Source of the DNA: Microlunatus endophyticus
GTDB taxonomy: Bacteria > Actinomycetota > Actinomycetes > Propionibacteriales > Propionibacteriaceae
DNA length: 64,000 bases
Reading direction: 5' to 3'
Assembly: GCF_014646195.1 (NCBI RefSeq)
Contig: NZ_BMMZ01000013.1
Coordinates: forward strand, 62,001 to 126,000
Of this stretch, positions 8,846 through 16,753 are shown piece by piece. The first letter of the stretch is position 1. Each line of letters begins with the position of its first letter. The notes under the pieces were generated by a model, which saw nothing but the letters and a program-made list of their open reading frames with translations, did not search any database and was not told where the DNA came from. The position numbers and the translations under genes are program-made.

Positions 8846-8872
8846 ACCACAATATGCCGCAATTTATCGTGG
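8846..8872. promoter_or_regulatory. AT-rich patch, probable lat promoter/operator
   Basis: The segment with CAATATG followed by CAATTTATCG is strikingly AT-rich against its surroundings and lies 30-57 bases before the lat start. On the minus strand CATATT could act as a -10. Similar half-elements (CAATAT, CAATTT) repeat at about 10-base spacing, as for an Lrp/AsnC-like or other activator site. No exact match to a known operator is claimed. Confidence 0.35.
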
Positions 8873-8954
8873 CGACAGCGCTAACGGCACGAAAGTCTCG
8901 GGTCCCAACCAGATGGCCCGCGGGTGGCAGAGTTGTCCACGGAATGAAACCCTA

Positions 8955-8982
8955 TTAAAAAGGGCGGGAAACCGGGTAATAC
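8955..8982 (+). promoter_or_regulatory. Candidate promoter for the ABC/flavoprotein island
   Basis: TTAAAA (8955-8960), a 16-base spacer and TAATAC (8977-8982) lie 40 bases before the substrate-binding-protein start. The flanking CCCT/AGGG around the AT-rich stretch can pair as a small hairpin. It is the only AT-rich promoter-like stretch on this strand in the intergenic region. Confidence 0.35.
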
Positions 8983-9021
8983 TCGGTCGGGTTGTCGGTA
9001 CCGATGAGGGGAATGCTGTCC

Positions 9022-10017
9022 ATGAAGAAACTCGCGCGCGCCGTGGCGGTGCTGCTGGCCACCACGGGCATGGCGGTCCTGGCTGCCTGCAGCGGCGGCG
9101 GGTCGTCTGCCCAGTCGTCGGGGGCCGAGGGCTACACGCTGCGGATCGGTACGACTTCGACGACCGGGACCCCGGCCGGCAACATCGGCTGGGGGGACAA
9201 GAAGGGGATCCTCAAGTCCGATCTTGCGGCGGCCGGCGTGACCAACATCAAGTACTCCTACTTCCAGTCCGGCGCCGACATCGTCTCGGCCCTGCTGGCC
9301 GGCGCGGTTGACGTGGCCGCCGTGGGGGACACACCGGGTCTGTCGTCCAAGGGCAACGGCGGCGATGTGACGTTGTTGTCGCTGGACTCCTACAACGAGG
9401 ACATGTGGCTGGTCGGAGCCAAGGGCGGCCCGACCACGATCCAGGGGCTGGCAGGCAAGTCGGTGGCAGCGGCGACCGGGACGCAACGGGACCGGTCGAT
9501 CCGGCAGCTGCTCGATCTGGCCGGGCTGACGACGAGGGTCACCGTCAGCAATCTCGGCACGCCGCAGGCCTTGGCCGCGCTGAAGTCCGGCAAGATCGCC
9601 GGGACGGTGCTCGGCGGTGCGGACGCGTACACGCTGACCCAGCAGGGCTATCCCGTCCTGGACCGGTTGTCCAAGCACAAGGGCCTCGGTGGCGTCGGCA
9701 CCGATGTCGCACTGAAATCCTTCGTCAGCAAGCATCCGGGCTTCGAGAAGGCGTGGCAGAACGCCATCGTCAGCATCAACAGAGACATCCTGGGGCATTT
9801 CGACGACTACCTGACTTGGGTCTCCCAGCTGGACGGCATCTCGGTCGCTCTCGAGCGCAAGGGCACAGACCGCAAGACCTTCAACACCGAGCCGTATCCG
9901 GCCGCCGGGATCGCCGAACTGCAGACGTCGCTGGACTTCCTGGAGAAACAGGGCGACATCAAGAAGCCCTACAAGGTCGCCGACTGGGTGGCCGAGAGCT
10001 CAGGTGATCAGTCATGA
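9022..10017 (+). CDS. ABC transporter substrate-binding lipoprotein, sulfonate/nitrate/taurine (SsuA/NrtA/TauA) family
   Basis: About 331 residues from the ATG at 9022; in-frame upstream ATGs at 9004 and 9013 are less likely. GAGGGG at 9006-9011 lies 10 bases before 9022, and this start gives an ideal lipoprotein signal: MKK, a hydrophobic core, and the lipobox LAAC with Cys23. The mature part has the periplasmic-binding type II fold of the SsuA/NMT1 group (GADIVSALLAGAVDVAAVGD, then a GLAGKSVAAATGT block). It should be lipid-anchored outside the membrane and deliver a small anionic or organosulfur ligand to the permease. The ligand is not identifiable from sequence. It overlaps the permease gene by 4 bases. 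Confidence 0.88.
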   Translation: MKKLARAVAVLLATTGMAVLAACSGGGSSAQSSGAEGYTLRIGTTSTTGTPAGNIGWGDKKGILKSDLAAAGVTNIKYSYFQSGADIVSALLAGAVDVAAVGDTPGLSSKGNGGDVTLLSLDSYNEDMWLVGAKGGPTTIQGLAGKSVAAATGTQRDRSIRQLLDLAGLTTRVTVSNLGTPQALAALKSGKIAGTVLGGADAYTLTQQGYPVLDRLSKHKGLGGVGTDVALKSFVSKHPGFEKAWQNAIVSINRDILGHFDDYLTWVSQLDGISVALERKGTDRKTFNTEPYPAAGIAELQTSLDFLEKQGDIKKPYKVADWVAESSGDQS

Positions 10018-10898
10018 CGACCGTCGCATCGGCCGGTGCCCGGACGGTCGCCGGCACCCGACCCGATCCGGCAACTCCGTCGGCAACAGCCGGTCTGGTG
10101 GAGCTCACCGCAGCGTCCAATCGCGCGCGCCGGCGGCTGGTGCCCCGGTGGCTGCGGCGGCTGGCCGGCCCGGTGATCCTGTTGCTGGCCTGGGCGGTCG
10201 CTTCGGGCAGCGGTCTGCTGGATGCGCAGCTCTTCCCGGGCCCGGTCCAGGTCGCCCGGGCTGCCTGGAACCTGATCGAGACCGGTCAGCTGCAGGCCAA
10301 TGTCGGCCGGTCGTTGATCCGCGTCCTCGAAGGCACCGTGCTGGGCATCGTGATCGGGGTGATCATCGCGCTGGCCGCCGGCCTGACCCGGATCGGTGAG
10401 GACCTTCTCGATCCGGTGATGCAGTTGTTCAAGGCGGTGCCGAGCTTCGCCCTCACCCCGCTGTTGATCATCTGGATGGGTATCGACGAGGCGCCCAAGA
10501 TCACCCTGATCACGATCGGTGTTGCGATCCACATCTACATCAACACCTACAGCGGAATCCGCGGCGTGGACAGCCAGCTGGTCGAGGTGGCCCGTACGCT
10601 GCGGGCCTCCCGCCGGCAGTTGATCAGCCAGGTGATCTTGCCCGGCGCGATGCCGAACTTTCTGGTCGGTCTGCGGGTCGGGCTGAGCAGTGCGTGGCTG
10701 AGCCTGATCTTCGCCGAGAGCATCAACGCCACCCAGGGCATCGGCTTCCTGATGCAGCGCGCGCAGACCATGCTGCAGTTCGACGTATCGCTGTTGATCA
10801 TCTTCATCTACGCGGCCGTCGGGCTGCTCAGCTATGCGCTGGTCCGCTTCCTGGAGCGGCAGCTCCTCGGCTGGCGCAACGGATTCCAAGGAGTGTGA
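10014..10898 (+). CDS. ABC transporter permease, SsuC/TauC type
   Basis: 294 residues with six predicted membrane helices after a soluble N-terminal extension of about 45 residues. The cytoplasmic coupling loop is present as EVARTLRASRRQLISQVILPG, a version of the EAA motif, followed by PNFLVGLRVGLSSAW, which is typical of BPD type 1 permeases of the sulfonate/nitrate/taurine family. The ATG overlaps the stop of the binding-protein gene (ATGA). It forms the importer channel with the adjacent ATPase. Confidence 0.9.
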   Translation: MTTVASAGARTVAGTRPDPATPSATAGLVELTAASNRARRRLVPRWLRRLAGPVILLLAWAVASGSGLLDAQLFPGPVQVARAAWNLIETGQLQANVGRSLIRVLEGTVLGIVIGVIIALAAGLTRIGEDLLDPVMQLFKAVPSFALTPLLIIWMGIDEAPKITLITIGVAIHIYINTYSGIRGVDSQLVEVARTLRASRRQLISQVILPGAMPNFLVGLRVGLSSAWLSLIFAESINATQGIGFLMQRAQTMLQFDVSLLIIFIYAAVGLLSYALVRFLERQLLGWRNGFQGV

Positions 10899-10901
10899 CC
10901 G

Positions 10902-11636
10902 GTGCCTGACCAGGATCGCAGGACCGATCTGGCGGTCGAGATCAGCGATCTCAACCGTACCTTCGGCGATCAAGAGGTGCTGCGCGGGGTCGATCTGTCG
11001 ATCGGGCGCGGCGAGTTCGTCGCCATGCTCGGCCACAGCGGCTCGGGCAAGAGCACGCTGTTGCGGGTGTTGGCCGGCCTGGACACCGAGGTCGGCGGCG
11101 TAGTGCTGGCGCCGGCCGAGCGTGCGGTGGTCTTCCAGAATCCGCGGCTGCTGCCGTGGCGAAGGACCCTGGACAACGTGGTGTTCGCGCTGCGTGGTCC
11201 GGATGCGGTCGTACGGGCCCGGGACGCGTTGGCCGAGGTCGGCCTGGCGGCCAAGGAGAAGTCCTGGCCGCTGACCTTGTCGGGCGGCGAGGCCCAGCGA
11301 GTCTCGCTGGCCCGTGCCCTGGTCCGTGAACCGCAGCTGTTGTTGCTGGACGAGCCGTTCGGTGCGCTGGACGCGCTGACCCGGATCAAGATGTATCAAC
11401 TGCTGCGCGACCTGTGGGGCCGGCACCGCCCGGCAGTCCTGCACGTCACCCACGACGTGGACGAGGCGATCCTGCTGGCCGATCGGATCGTCGTGCTCTC
11501 CGACGGTGTGCTGTCACTGGAGATCGGGGTCGACATCCCGGTGCCCCGCTCGCGCAACGCCGCGGGCTTCGCAGCGTTGCGGGAGCGGCTGCTGGCCGAA
11601 CTCGGAGTCACCGAGGAGATCGGGAGCGCCGCATGA
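10902..11636 (+). CDS. ABC transporter ATP-binding protein, SsuB/TauB type
   Basis: 244 residues. Walker A is GHSGSGKST near residues 44-52, the Q-loop is FQNPRLLPW, the ABC signature is LSGGEAQR near 126-133 and Walker B is LLLLDEP near 149-155, with a switch His in HVTHD. Q-loop residues RLLPW are characteristic of the nitrate/sulfonate/taurine branch. GTG start, preceded by AAGGAG at 8-base spacing. The stop overlaps the start of the flavoprotein gene (ATGA), so transporter and redox genes form one translationally coupled unit. Confidence 0.92.
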   Translation: MPDQDRRTDLAVEISDLNRTFGDQEVLRGVDLSIGRGEFVAMLGHSGSGKSTLLRVLAGLDTEVGGVVLAPAERAVVFQNPRLLPWRRTLDNVVFALRGPDAVVRARDALAEVGLAAKEKSWPLTLSGGEAQRVSLARALVREPQLLLLDEPFGALDALTRIKMYQLLRDLWGRHRPAVLHVTHDVDEAILLADRIVVLSDGVLSLEIGVDIPVPRSRNAAGFAALRERLLAELGVTEEIGSAA

Positions 11637-13210
11637 TGCAGACCGACGTGCTGGTGGTCGGCGGCGGCCCGGCGGCGACCTGGGCCGCCGAGTCCGCGGT
11701 CACCGCCGGAGCCCGGGTGATCCTTGTCGACAAGGGCTACTGCGGTGCCAGCGGTGCGGCGGCAGCCAGCGGCAACAATCTCTGGTACGTCCCGCCCGGG
11801 CCCAAGCGGGAAGCATCGATCCGCAAGAAGGCCGACCAGGCCCAGGGCTTGGTCGACCAGGAATGGATGGAACGGGTCGTGTCCACCACCTGGGACCGGC
11901 TGTTCGATCTTTCCGACTGGGGATATCCGTTCCCGGTCGACGACGACGGGATCCAGCGGCGCAGCAGCCTGCAGGGTCCGGAGTACCTGCGGCGGATGCG
12001 TCGGCGGATCCACCGTGCCGGGGTGCAGATCCTTGATCATCATCCGGCGCTGGAGTTGTTGATCGACGCCGACGGCGTGGTCGCCGGGGCGGCCGGCATC
12101 GCCCGCCAGGACGGCGGCCGCCGCTGGGAGATCGCGGCCGGAGCCGTGGTGCTGGCGACCGGCGGGTGCGCATTCCTGTCCGGGACCTTCGGCACCAACC
12201 CCGACACCGGGGACGGCCATCTGATGGCCGCGGAGGCAGGTGCGGAGCTGTCCGGGATGGAGTTCTCCACCCACTACGGGCCGTCGGCTGCCTGGGGCGT
12301 CCACACCAAGGGCCGGATGCTGCAGTTCGCCACCTTGTACGAGGCCGACGGGGCCAGGATCGACATTCCGCCGGGCGGCTCGGTGCGGGGGATCGCGATG
12401 GCGCGGGAGATCGCCGGCCAGCAGGTCTTCGCCAGCCTCGAAGGGGTTCCCGAGAATCTTCGGGACATGATGCGCTACAGCCAGCCGAACTACTTCGTCC
12501 CGCTGGAGAAGGCGGGCATCGACGTCTTCCGGGACCGGTATCCGCTGCGAATGGTCTACGAGGGCACCATCCGCGGTACCGGTGGTCTCCGGGTCGCCGG
12601 CCCGGAATGCCAGACGACGGTGCCGGGACTCTTCGCGGCCGGCGATGTCGCCACCCGGGAGTTGATCACCGGCGGGATCAGTGGCGGTGGCGCGTACAAC
12701 GGCTCGTGGGCGATCTCGTCGGGCACCTTCGCCGGGCGCGGCGCAGCCCGCTTCGCCGCCGCGCGCGGGCTGCGGACCGCCGAACTGCGGCCGGACGGCC
12801 GGGTCGGGCTGCGGCCGGAACGATCCGGTACGGCCGAGCCTGAGCTCGCCGACGAGTTGATCACCGCCACCCAGGACCGGATCCTGCCACCCGCGCTGAC
12901 CGTACGACGCACCGGTGAGGAGCTGTTGATCACCGAGAAGATCACCGACGGGTTGTGGCAGACGGCTCGAGCGGAGCTCGGCGGACGAACCGATGGCCGG
13001 GACGCGCTCCGCGACCGCCAGGCGGCGGCGATGATCGCGCACCTGCGCTGGATCACCGCCTCAGCCCTGTATCGGCGCGAATCCCGGTCGATGCACCGCA
13101 GGCTGGACTATCCCGAGCTCGGCGACCAGAACTACCGGATCGTCGTCGGCGGTCTGGACGAGATCTGGAACCGCCCGGAGACCGGGGCTGACGAACGGCT
13201 GGCTTCATGA
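11633..13210 (+). CDS. FAD-dependent oxidoreductase of the fumarate reductase / adenylylsulfate reductase alpha superfamily
   Basis: 525 residues. The N-terminal dinucleotide motif is VVGGGPAATWAAE. The middle holds the FrdA/AprA-type segment LATGGCAFLSG, then TNPDTGDGHLMAAEAGAEL and MEF. A C-terminal GLFAAGDVATRELITGG closes the FAD site. I start at ATG 11633, with GGGAG 6 bases upstream; the ATG at 11636 is also possible. The four-base overlap with the next gene, a two-cluster ferredoxin, resembles the AprA-AprB pairing, while coupling to a sulfonate-type importer suggests it acts on the imported compound. It is not succinate dehydrogenase: no membrane subunits or SdhB are present. Substrate unknown. 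Confidence 0.85.
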   Translation: MMQTDVLVVGGGPAATWAAESAVTAGARVILVDKGYCGASGAAAASGNNLWYVPPGPKREASIRKKADQAQGLVDQEWMERVVSTTWDRLFDLSDWGYPFPVDDDGIQRRSSLQGPEYLRRMRRRIHRAGVQILDHHPALELLIDADGVVAGAAGIARQDGGRRWEIAAGAVVLATGGCAFLSGTFGTNPDTGDGHLMAAEAGAELSGMEFSTHYGPSAAWGVHTKGRMLQFATLYEADGARIDIPPGGSVRGIAMAREIAGQQVFASLEGVPENLRDMMRYSQPNYFVPLEKAGIDVFRDRYPLRMVYEGTIRGTGGLRVAGPECQTTVPGLFAAGDVATRELITGGISGGGAYNGSWAISSGTFAGRGAARFAAARGLRTAELRPDGRVGLRPERSGTAEPELADELITATQDRILPPALTVRRTGEELLITEKITDGLWQTARAELGGRTDGRDALRDRQAAAMIAHLRWITASALYRRESRSMHRRLDYPELGDQNYRIVVGGLDEIWNRPETGADERLAS

Positions 13211-13584
13211 TCGAGATCGTCAGCAAGGACCGCTGCGTCAGCTGCGACGTGTGCATCAGGGTCTGCCCGATGAACGTCTTCGATCGCGGTGCCGACGGGA
13301 TCCCGGTGATCAGCCGGCAGGTCGACTGCCAGAGCTGCTTCCTCTGCGAGGCGTACTGCCCGACCGATGCGCTGTACGTCGCGCCGTTCGACCATCCTGT
13401 CCCGGCCGGCAGCGACCAGGCCGATGAGCAGGCCCAGATCGCCGCCGGCGCTCTCGGCTCTTACCGGGCCGTACTGGGGTGGGGGCGCGGGCGCCGCAAC
13501 GGCAGCAGGCTTGACCAGAATCACCTGTTCGGTGTCAACGGGGTCGGTGGTGCCGGCGGACCCGGCAGCGGCGTCCGACCGTGA
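13207..13584 (+). CDS. Two-cluster [4Fe-4S] ferredoxin-like subunit (AprB-like)
   Basis: 125 residues. Two cluster motifs are visible: CVSCDVCIRVCP near residues 12-23 and CQSCFLCEAYCP near 41-52, each of the CxxCxxCxxxCP form. The last 60 residues are low-complexity, Gly/Arg-rich and may be disordered or docking. The start overlaps the flavoprotein stop (ATGA), indicating a stoichiometric complex in which the ferredoxin carries electrons to or from the FAD. It ends the five-gene island; the convergent pmmB stop is 12 bases further on. Confidence 0.88.
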   Translation: MIEIVSKDRCVSCDVCIRVCPMNVFDRGADGIPVISRQVDCQSCFLCEAYCPTDALYVAPFDHPVPAGSDQADEQAQIAAGALGSYRAVLGWGRGRRNGSRLDQNHLFGVNGVGGAGGPGSGVRP

Positions 13585-13596
13585 CCGGGGAGCCGG

Positions 13597-15255
13597 TCAG
13601 TCGACGCCCAGCGCAGCGCTCATCTGCCGGCGGAGACCCGTGAGCAGCTCGGCTGCTCTGCGGCGTGCCTCATCGAGGGACCGATCGTCGGTCGGCACCC
13701 GGGCCTCGAGATAGCACTTGAGCTTGGGTTCGGTGCCCGAGGGTCGGGCCACGACCTTGATCGACTCCCCGGTAAACAGAATGCCGTCTGTCGGTGGCAG
13801 GACGCCGTCCGGTCCAAGATCGATTCCCTGGTCCAGATCGCGGACGACGACCGGCTGCCCGACCAGCGTCATCGGTGGATCGGTACGTAGCCGGCCCATC
13901 ATCCGGGTGATGACAGCGGGATCATCGACCCGGACCGTGAGTTGGTCGGTCTCGTGCACCCCGTACCGCAGAGCAAGATCATCCAGCCGGTCCGAGAGCG
14001 TACGACCGTCGGCCTTCAGTGTCGCGGCGAGTGCCAGCACTCGAAGCAGGGCAGTGATCCCGTCCTTGTCCGGGACGGTGGTCGGGTCCACGCAGTAGCC
14101 GATCGCCTCCTCGTAACCGAAGACCAGATCGGGCACCCGCCCGATCCACTTGAAACCGGTCAGGGTGGAGCGGAACGGCTGATCATGGTCGGTGGCCAGG
14201 GTGCGCAGCAGCGAGCCGGAGACGATCGAGCAGGCGTACGTTCCCGGCGCACCGCGCCGCAGCGTATCGTCGGCCAGTAGCACTCCGAGCTCATCGCCGC
14301 GCAGCATCCGCCAGCCCGCCGGACCGGGAACCGCCACCGCGCAGCGATCGGCGTCGGGATCGTTGGCGATCACCAGCTCCGCGTCGGCCCGCTCGGCGGC
14401 GGCGATCGCAAGATCAAGAGCACCGGGCTCCTCCGGATTGGGGAACGGCACGGTCCCGAAGTCGGGATCGGGCTCGGCCTGCTCCCGGACGACGATCGGC
14501 GGGCTGAAGCCGGTACGGCTGATCAACTCGTCGACGATCGGCTTGCCGACGCCATGCATGGGGGTGAAGACCCACCTCAGCTCGCGCGGCGTGTCCGGCA
14601 TGATCAACCCGACTGCCCGGTCCAGGTAGCCGCCGACCAGTTCGGGACCGACCAGCTGGTAATCCCGCGCGCGGGGCACCTCCGACAGTGGCGTGGCGGC
14701 GATCTCGTCGATCCGCGCGGCGATCTCCCCATCGGTGGGCGGCACGATCTGCGAGCCGTCCCCGAGATAGACCTTGTAGCCGTTGTCCTGACCTGGATTG
14801 TGAGATGCGGTGACGACGACGCCGGCGACGCAGCCGAAATGCTTGATGCCGAAGGCGACCACCGGCGTGGGCGTCGGTCTGTCGGTGAGCAGCGGCCGGA
14901 ATCCCGCCGCCGTAAGGATCTCAGCGCTGTCGGTGGCGAACAACGATGACTTGTGCCGGGCGTCGTAGCCGATGATCACCCGGCCGCCCGTCAGTCCTTG
15001 GTCGGCGAGGTAGCGGGCCAGTCCAGCTGCGGCCTGGCTGACGGTGACCCGGTTCATCCGGTTCGGCCCAGGGCCCATCGCTCCGCGTAGCCCGGCAGTG
15101 CCGAACCGCAGCCGGCCCGAGAACGCGTCGGTCAGCTCGTCCCGGGCGTCCTGGTCGCCGGCGTCAGAACGCCGTACCAGGTCGTCGAGTTCGGCGACGG
15201 TCGACGGGTCGGGATCCTGATCACGCCAGGCCCGCACCCGATCAGTGTCGATCAC
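13597..15255 (-). CDS. pmmB: Phosphoglucomutase/phosphomannomutase
   Basis: 552 residues of the alpha-D-phosphohexomutase family, in the long form like M. tuberculosis PmmB (Rv3308). The active-site phosphoserine loop is TASHNP. The metal-binding loop DPDADR and the sugar-binding GYEEAIGY follow, and the C-terminal phosphate-binding loop RPSGTEPK is intact. It interconverts hexose 1- and 6-phosphates. GTG start with GAGGG 8 bases upstream; it begins 9 bp after the deoD stop, so the two are co-transcribed, as in mycobacteria. Whether it prefers mannose, glucose or ribose/deoxyribose phosphates is open; linkage to deoD would also fit a phosphopentomutase role. Confidence 0.92.
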   Translation of the reverse strand: MIDTDRVRAWRDQDPDPSTVAELDDLVRRSDAGDQDARDELTDAFSGRLRFGTAGLRGAMGPGPNRMNRVTVSQAAAGLARYLADQGLTGGRVIIGYDARHKSSLFATDSAEILTAAGFRPLLTDRPTPTPVVAFGIKHFGCVAGVVVTASHNPGQDNGYKVYLGDGSQIVPPTDGEIAARIDEIAATPLSEVPRARDYQLVGPELVGGYLDRAVGLIMPDTPRELRWVFTPMHGVGKPIVDELISRTGFSPPIVVREQAEPDPDFGTVPFPNPEEPGALDLAIAAAERADAELVIANDPDADRCAVAVPGPAGWRMLRGDELGVLLADDTLRRGAPGTYACSIVSGSLLRTLATDHDQPFRSTLTGFKWIGRVPDLVFGYEEAIGYCVDPTTVPDKDGITALLRVLALAATLKADGRTLSDRLDDLALRYGVHETDQLTVRVDDPAVITRMMGRLRTDPPMTLVGQPVVVRDLDQGIDLGPDGVLPPTDGILFTGESIKVVARPSGTEPKLKCYLEARVPTDDRSLDEARRRAAELLTGLRRQMSAALGVD

Positions 15256-15264
15256 GCCCGACCC

Positions 15265-16089
15265 TCACAGCACGCCCGCGAGCCGGGACAACAGATCGCG
15301 CAGGCGGGGCCCGGCGTCGAGTCCGGCCTGCACCACCTCGGCGTGGCTGAGCGGCTGGGGGGAGATGCCGGCAGCCAGGTTGGTGATCAACGAGATGCCC
15401 AGCACCTCCAGTCCCGCCTCGCGGGCGGCGATCGTCTCCAGCGCCGTCGACATGCCGACCAGGTCCGCGCCCAGAGCGCCCGCCATCCGCACCTCGGCCG
15501 GGGTCTCGTACTGCGGTCCGCGGAACTGGGCGTAGACGCCTTCGGTGAGCTCCGGGGCGACCGAACGGGCAAGATCACGAAGCCGCTTCGGATAGGCCTG
15601 TGTCATATCGATGAAGGTGGCGCCCCGCAGCGGCGACTGGCCGGTCAGGTTGAGATGGTCGCCGATCAGCACCGGGGTGCCGGGTCCACGCGTCGGATCC
15701 AGGCCGCCGCAGCCGTTGGTCAGCACCAGCACCGTCCCGCCGAGCGCTGCAAGCGTCCGGACGCCGTGCACGACCGCCTCGACGCCGCGTCCCTCGTAGA
15801 AGTGCGTCCGGCCGGTGAACAGCAGGGCCCGTTTGCCGGCCGGAGTCCGGACCAGGCGCAACATCCCACCGTGACCGGCAACGACAGGCCGGCTGAAGCC
15901 GGGCAATTCGGCCAGCGGCGCCTCGGCGAGCGTCTCGCCGATCGCGTCCACACCGGCACTCCAGCCGGAACCGAGCACAAAGCCGAGATCGACGGCATCG
16001 GTGCCGAGCCGGTCGCGTACGGCTTCGGCGGCCTCGGCGGCGGCGCGCAACGGGTCCCTGCTGACATCGCCCGTGGTCAGGTCAGTCAC
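15265..16089 (-). CDS. deoD: Purine nucleoside phosphorylase, trimeric class
   Basis: 274 residues. It has the phosphate-site GSGWS near the N-terminus, GRTHFYEG, the purine-site TNGCGGLDP, and YAQFRGPQYETPAE with GMSTALETIAAREAGLEVLGISLITNLA, all typical of the trimeric PNP/MTAP family. It splits (deoxy)guanosine and inosine with phosphate. The GTG start has TAGTCT 7 bases upstream and no ribosome-binding site, so the mRNA is probably leaderless. pmmB follows directly. Confidence 0.93.
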   Translation of the reverse strand: MTDLTTGDVSRDPLRAAAEAAEAVRDRLGTDAVDLGFVLGSGWSAGVDAIGETLAEAPLAELPGFSRPVVAGHGGMLRLVRTPAGKRALLFTGRTHFYEGRGVEAVVHGVRTLAALGGTVLVLTNGCGGLDPTRGPGTPVLIGDHLNLTGQSPLRGATFIDMTQAYPKRLRDLARSVAPELTEGVYAQFRGPQYETPAEVRMAGALGADLVGMSTALETIAAREAGLEVLGISLITNLAAGISPQPLSHAEVVQAGLDAGPRLRDLLSRLAGVL

Positions 16090-16119
16090 GCGCCACAGAC
16101 TAGATCACGTCGGGTGCCG

Positions 16120-16746
16120 CTACTCGTCACTGCCAGGAGCGTCACTTCGGTGCAGGTCACTGACCGGCACGTCGCGTCCCTGCGCCGGTGGCCGGATGCC
16201 CGGCCTGCCGGCGATCGCGGCCGACTCCATGATCCCGCGGGCCAGCCACTTCCCGGCGGCGACCAGCGGGCTGTCCGGCGACTGGGAGATCCGCGGCGGC
16301 ATCACCACGACCGGGCAGACGGCCTGGTAGACGAGCCGGTTCGCGAGCCCCGGCGAGTTACCGAAATCGGTCCGCCGAGGCGCGTCGATCACCAGCAGAT
16401 CCGCCGCCTGCGACAGTGCGATCAGCACCGCCGACGGCGTGCCTTCGCGGATCTCGCAGTGGGCCCGATGGCCGGGGCCGAGGGTCTGGCTGACATCGTC
16501 GGCCAGGGCGGCCTCTGCATGGGTGCGTTCGGCGTCCACGTCGCGGGAGACCGCCGGCGGCCGGCCGGGCGCCGCCGGTGGACGAGACGGGCGCCAGGCG
16601 CGGACGGCCAGCAGATCCGCGTCGTATCGCTCGGCGGCGTCGGCCGCCCAGCGCAGTGCCACCGGCGAATGACTGGTCCGGCTGACGCCGACCACGATCA
16701 GCCGGCGGTCCTGTTCTGCACCTTGTTCCTCTGGTTGTGACGTCAT
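16120..16746 (-). CDS. Universal stress protein (UspA) domain protein
   Basis: About 208 residues with one UspA-like domain: VVGVSRTSHSPVALRWAADAAERY at the start, and a short Pro-rich insert after residue 50. The usual ATP-binding GxxGxxxxxxxGSVS signature is not obvious at the C-terminus; RLVYQAVCPVVVMPP stands in its place, so nucleotide binding may be weak or absent. The ATG at 16746 is chosen because GAGG lies 5 bases upstream. It begins 7 bases after the MFS transporter stop and is probably its operon partner. Confidence 0.75.
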   Translation of the reverse strand: MTSQPEEQGAEQDRRLIVVGVSRTSHSPVALRWAADAAERYDADLLAVRAWRPSRPPAAPGRPPAVSRDVDAERTHAEAALADDVSQTLGPGHRAHCEIREGTPSAVLIALSQAADLLVIDAPRRTDFGNSPGLANRLVYQAVCPVVVMPPRISQSPDSPLVAAGKWLARGIMESAAIAGRPGIRPPAQGRDVPVSDLHRSDAPGSDE

Positions 16747-16753
16747 GATCGCC

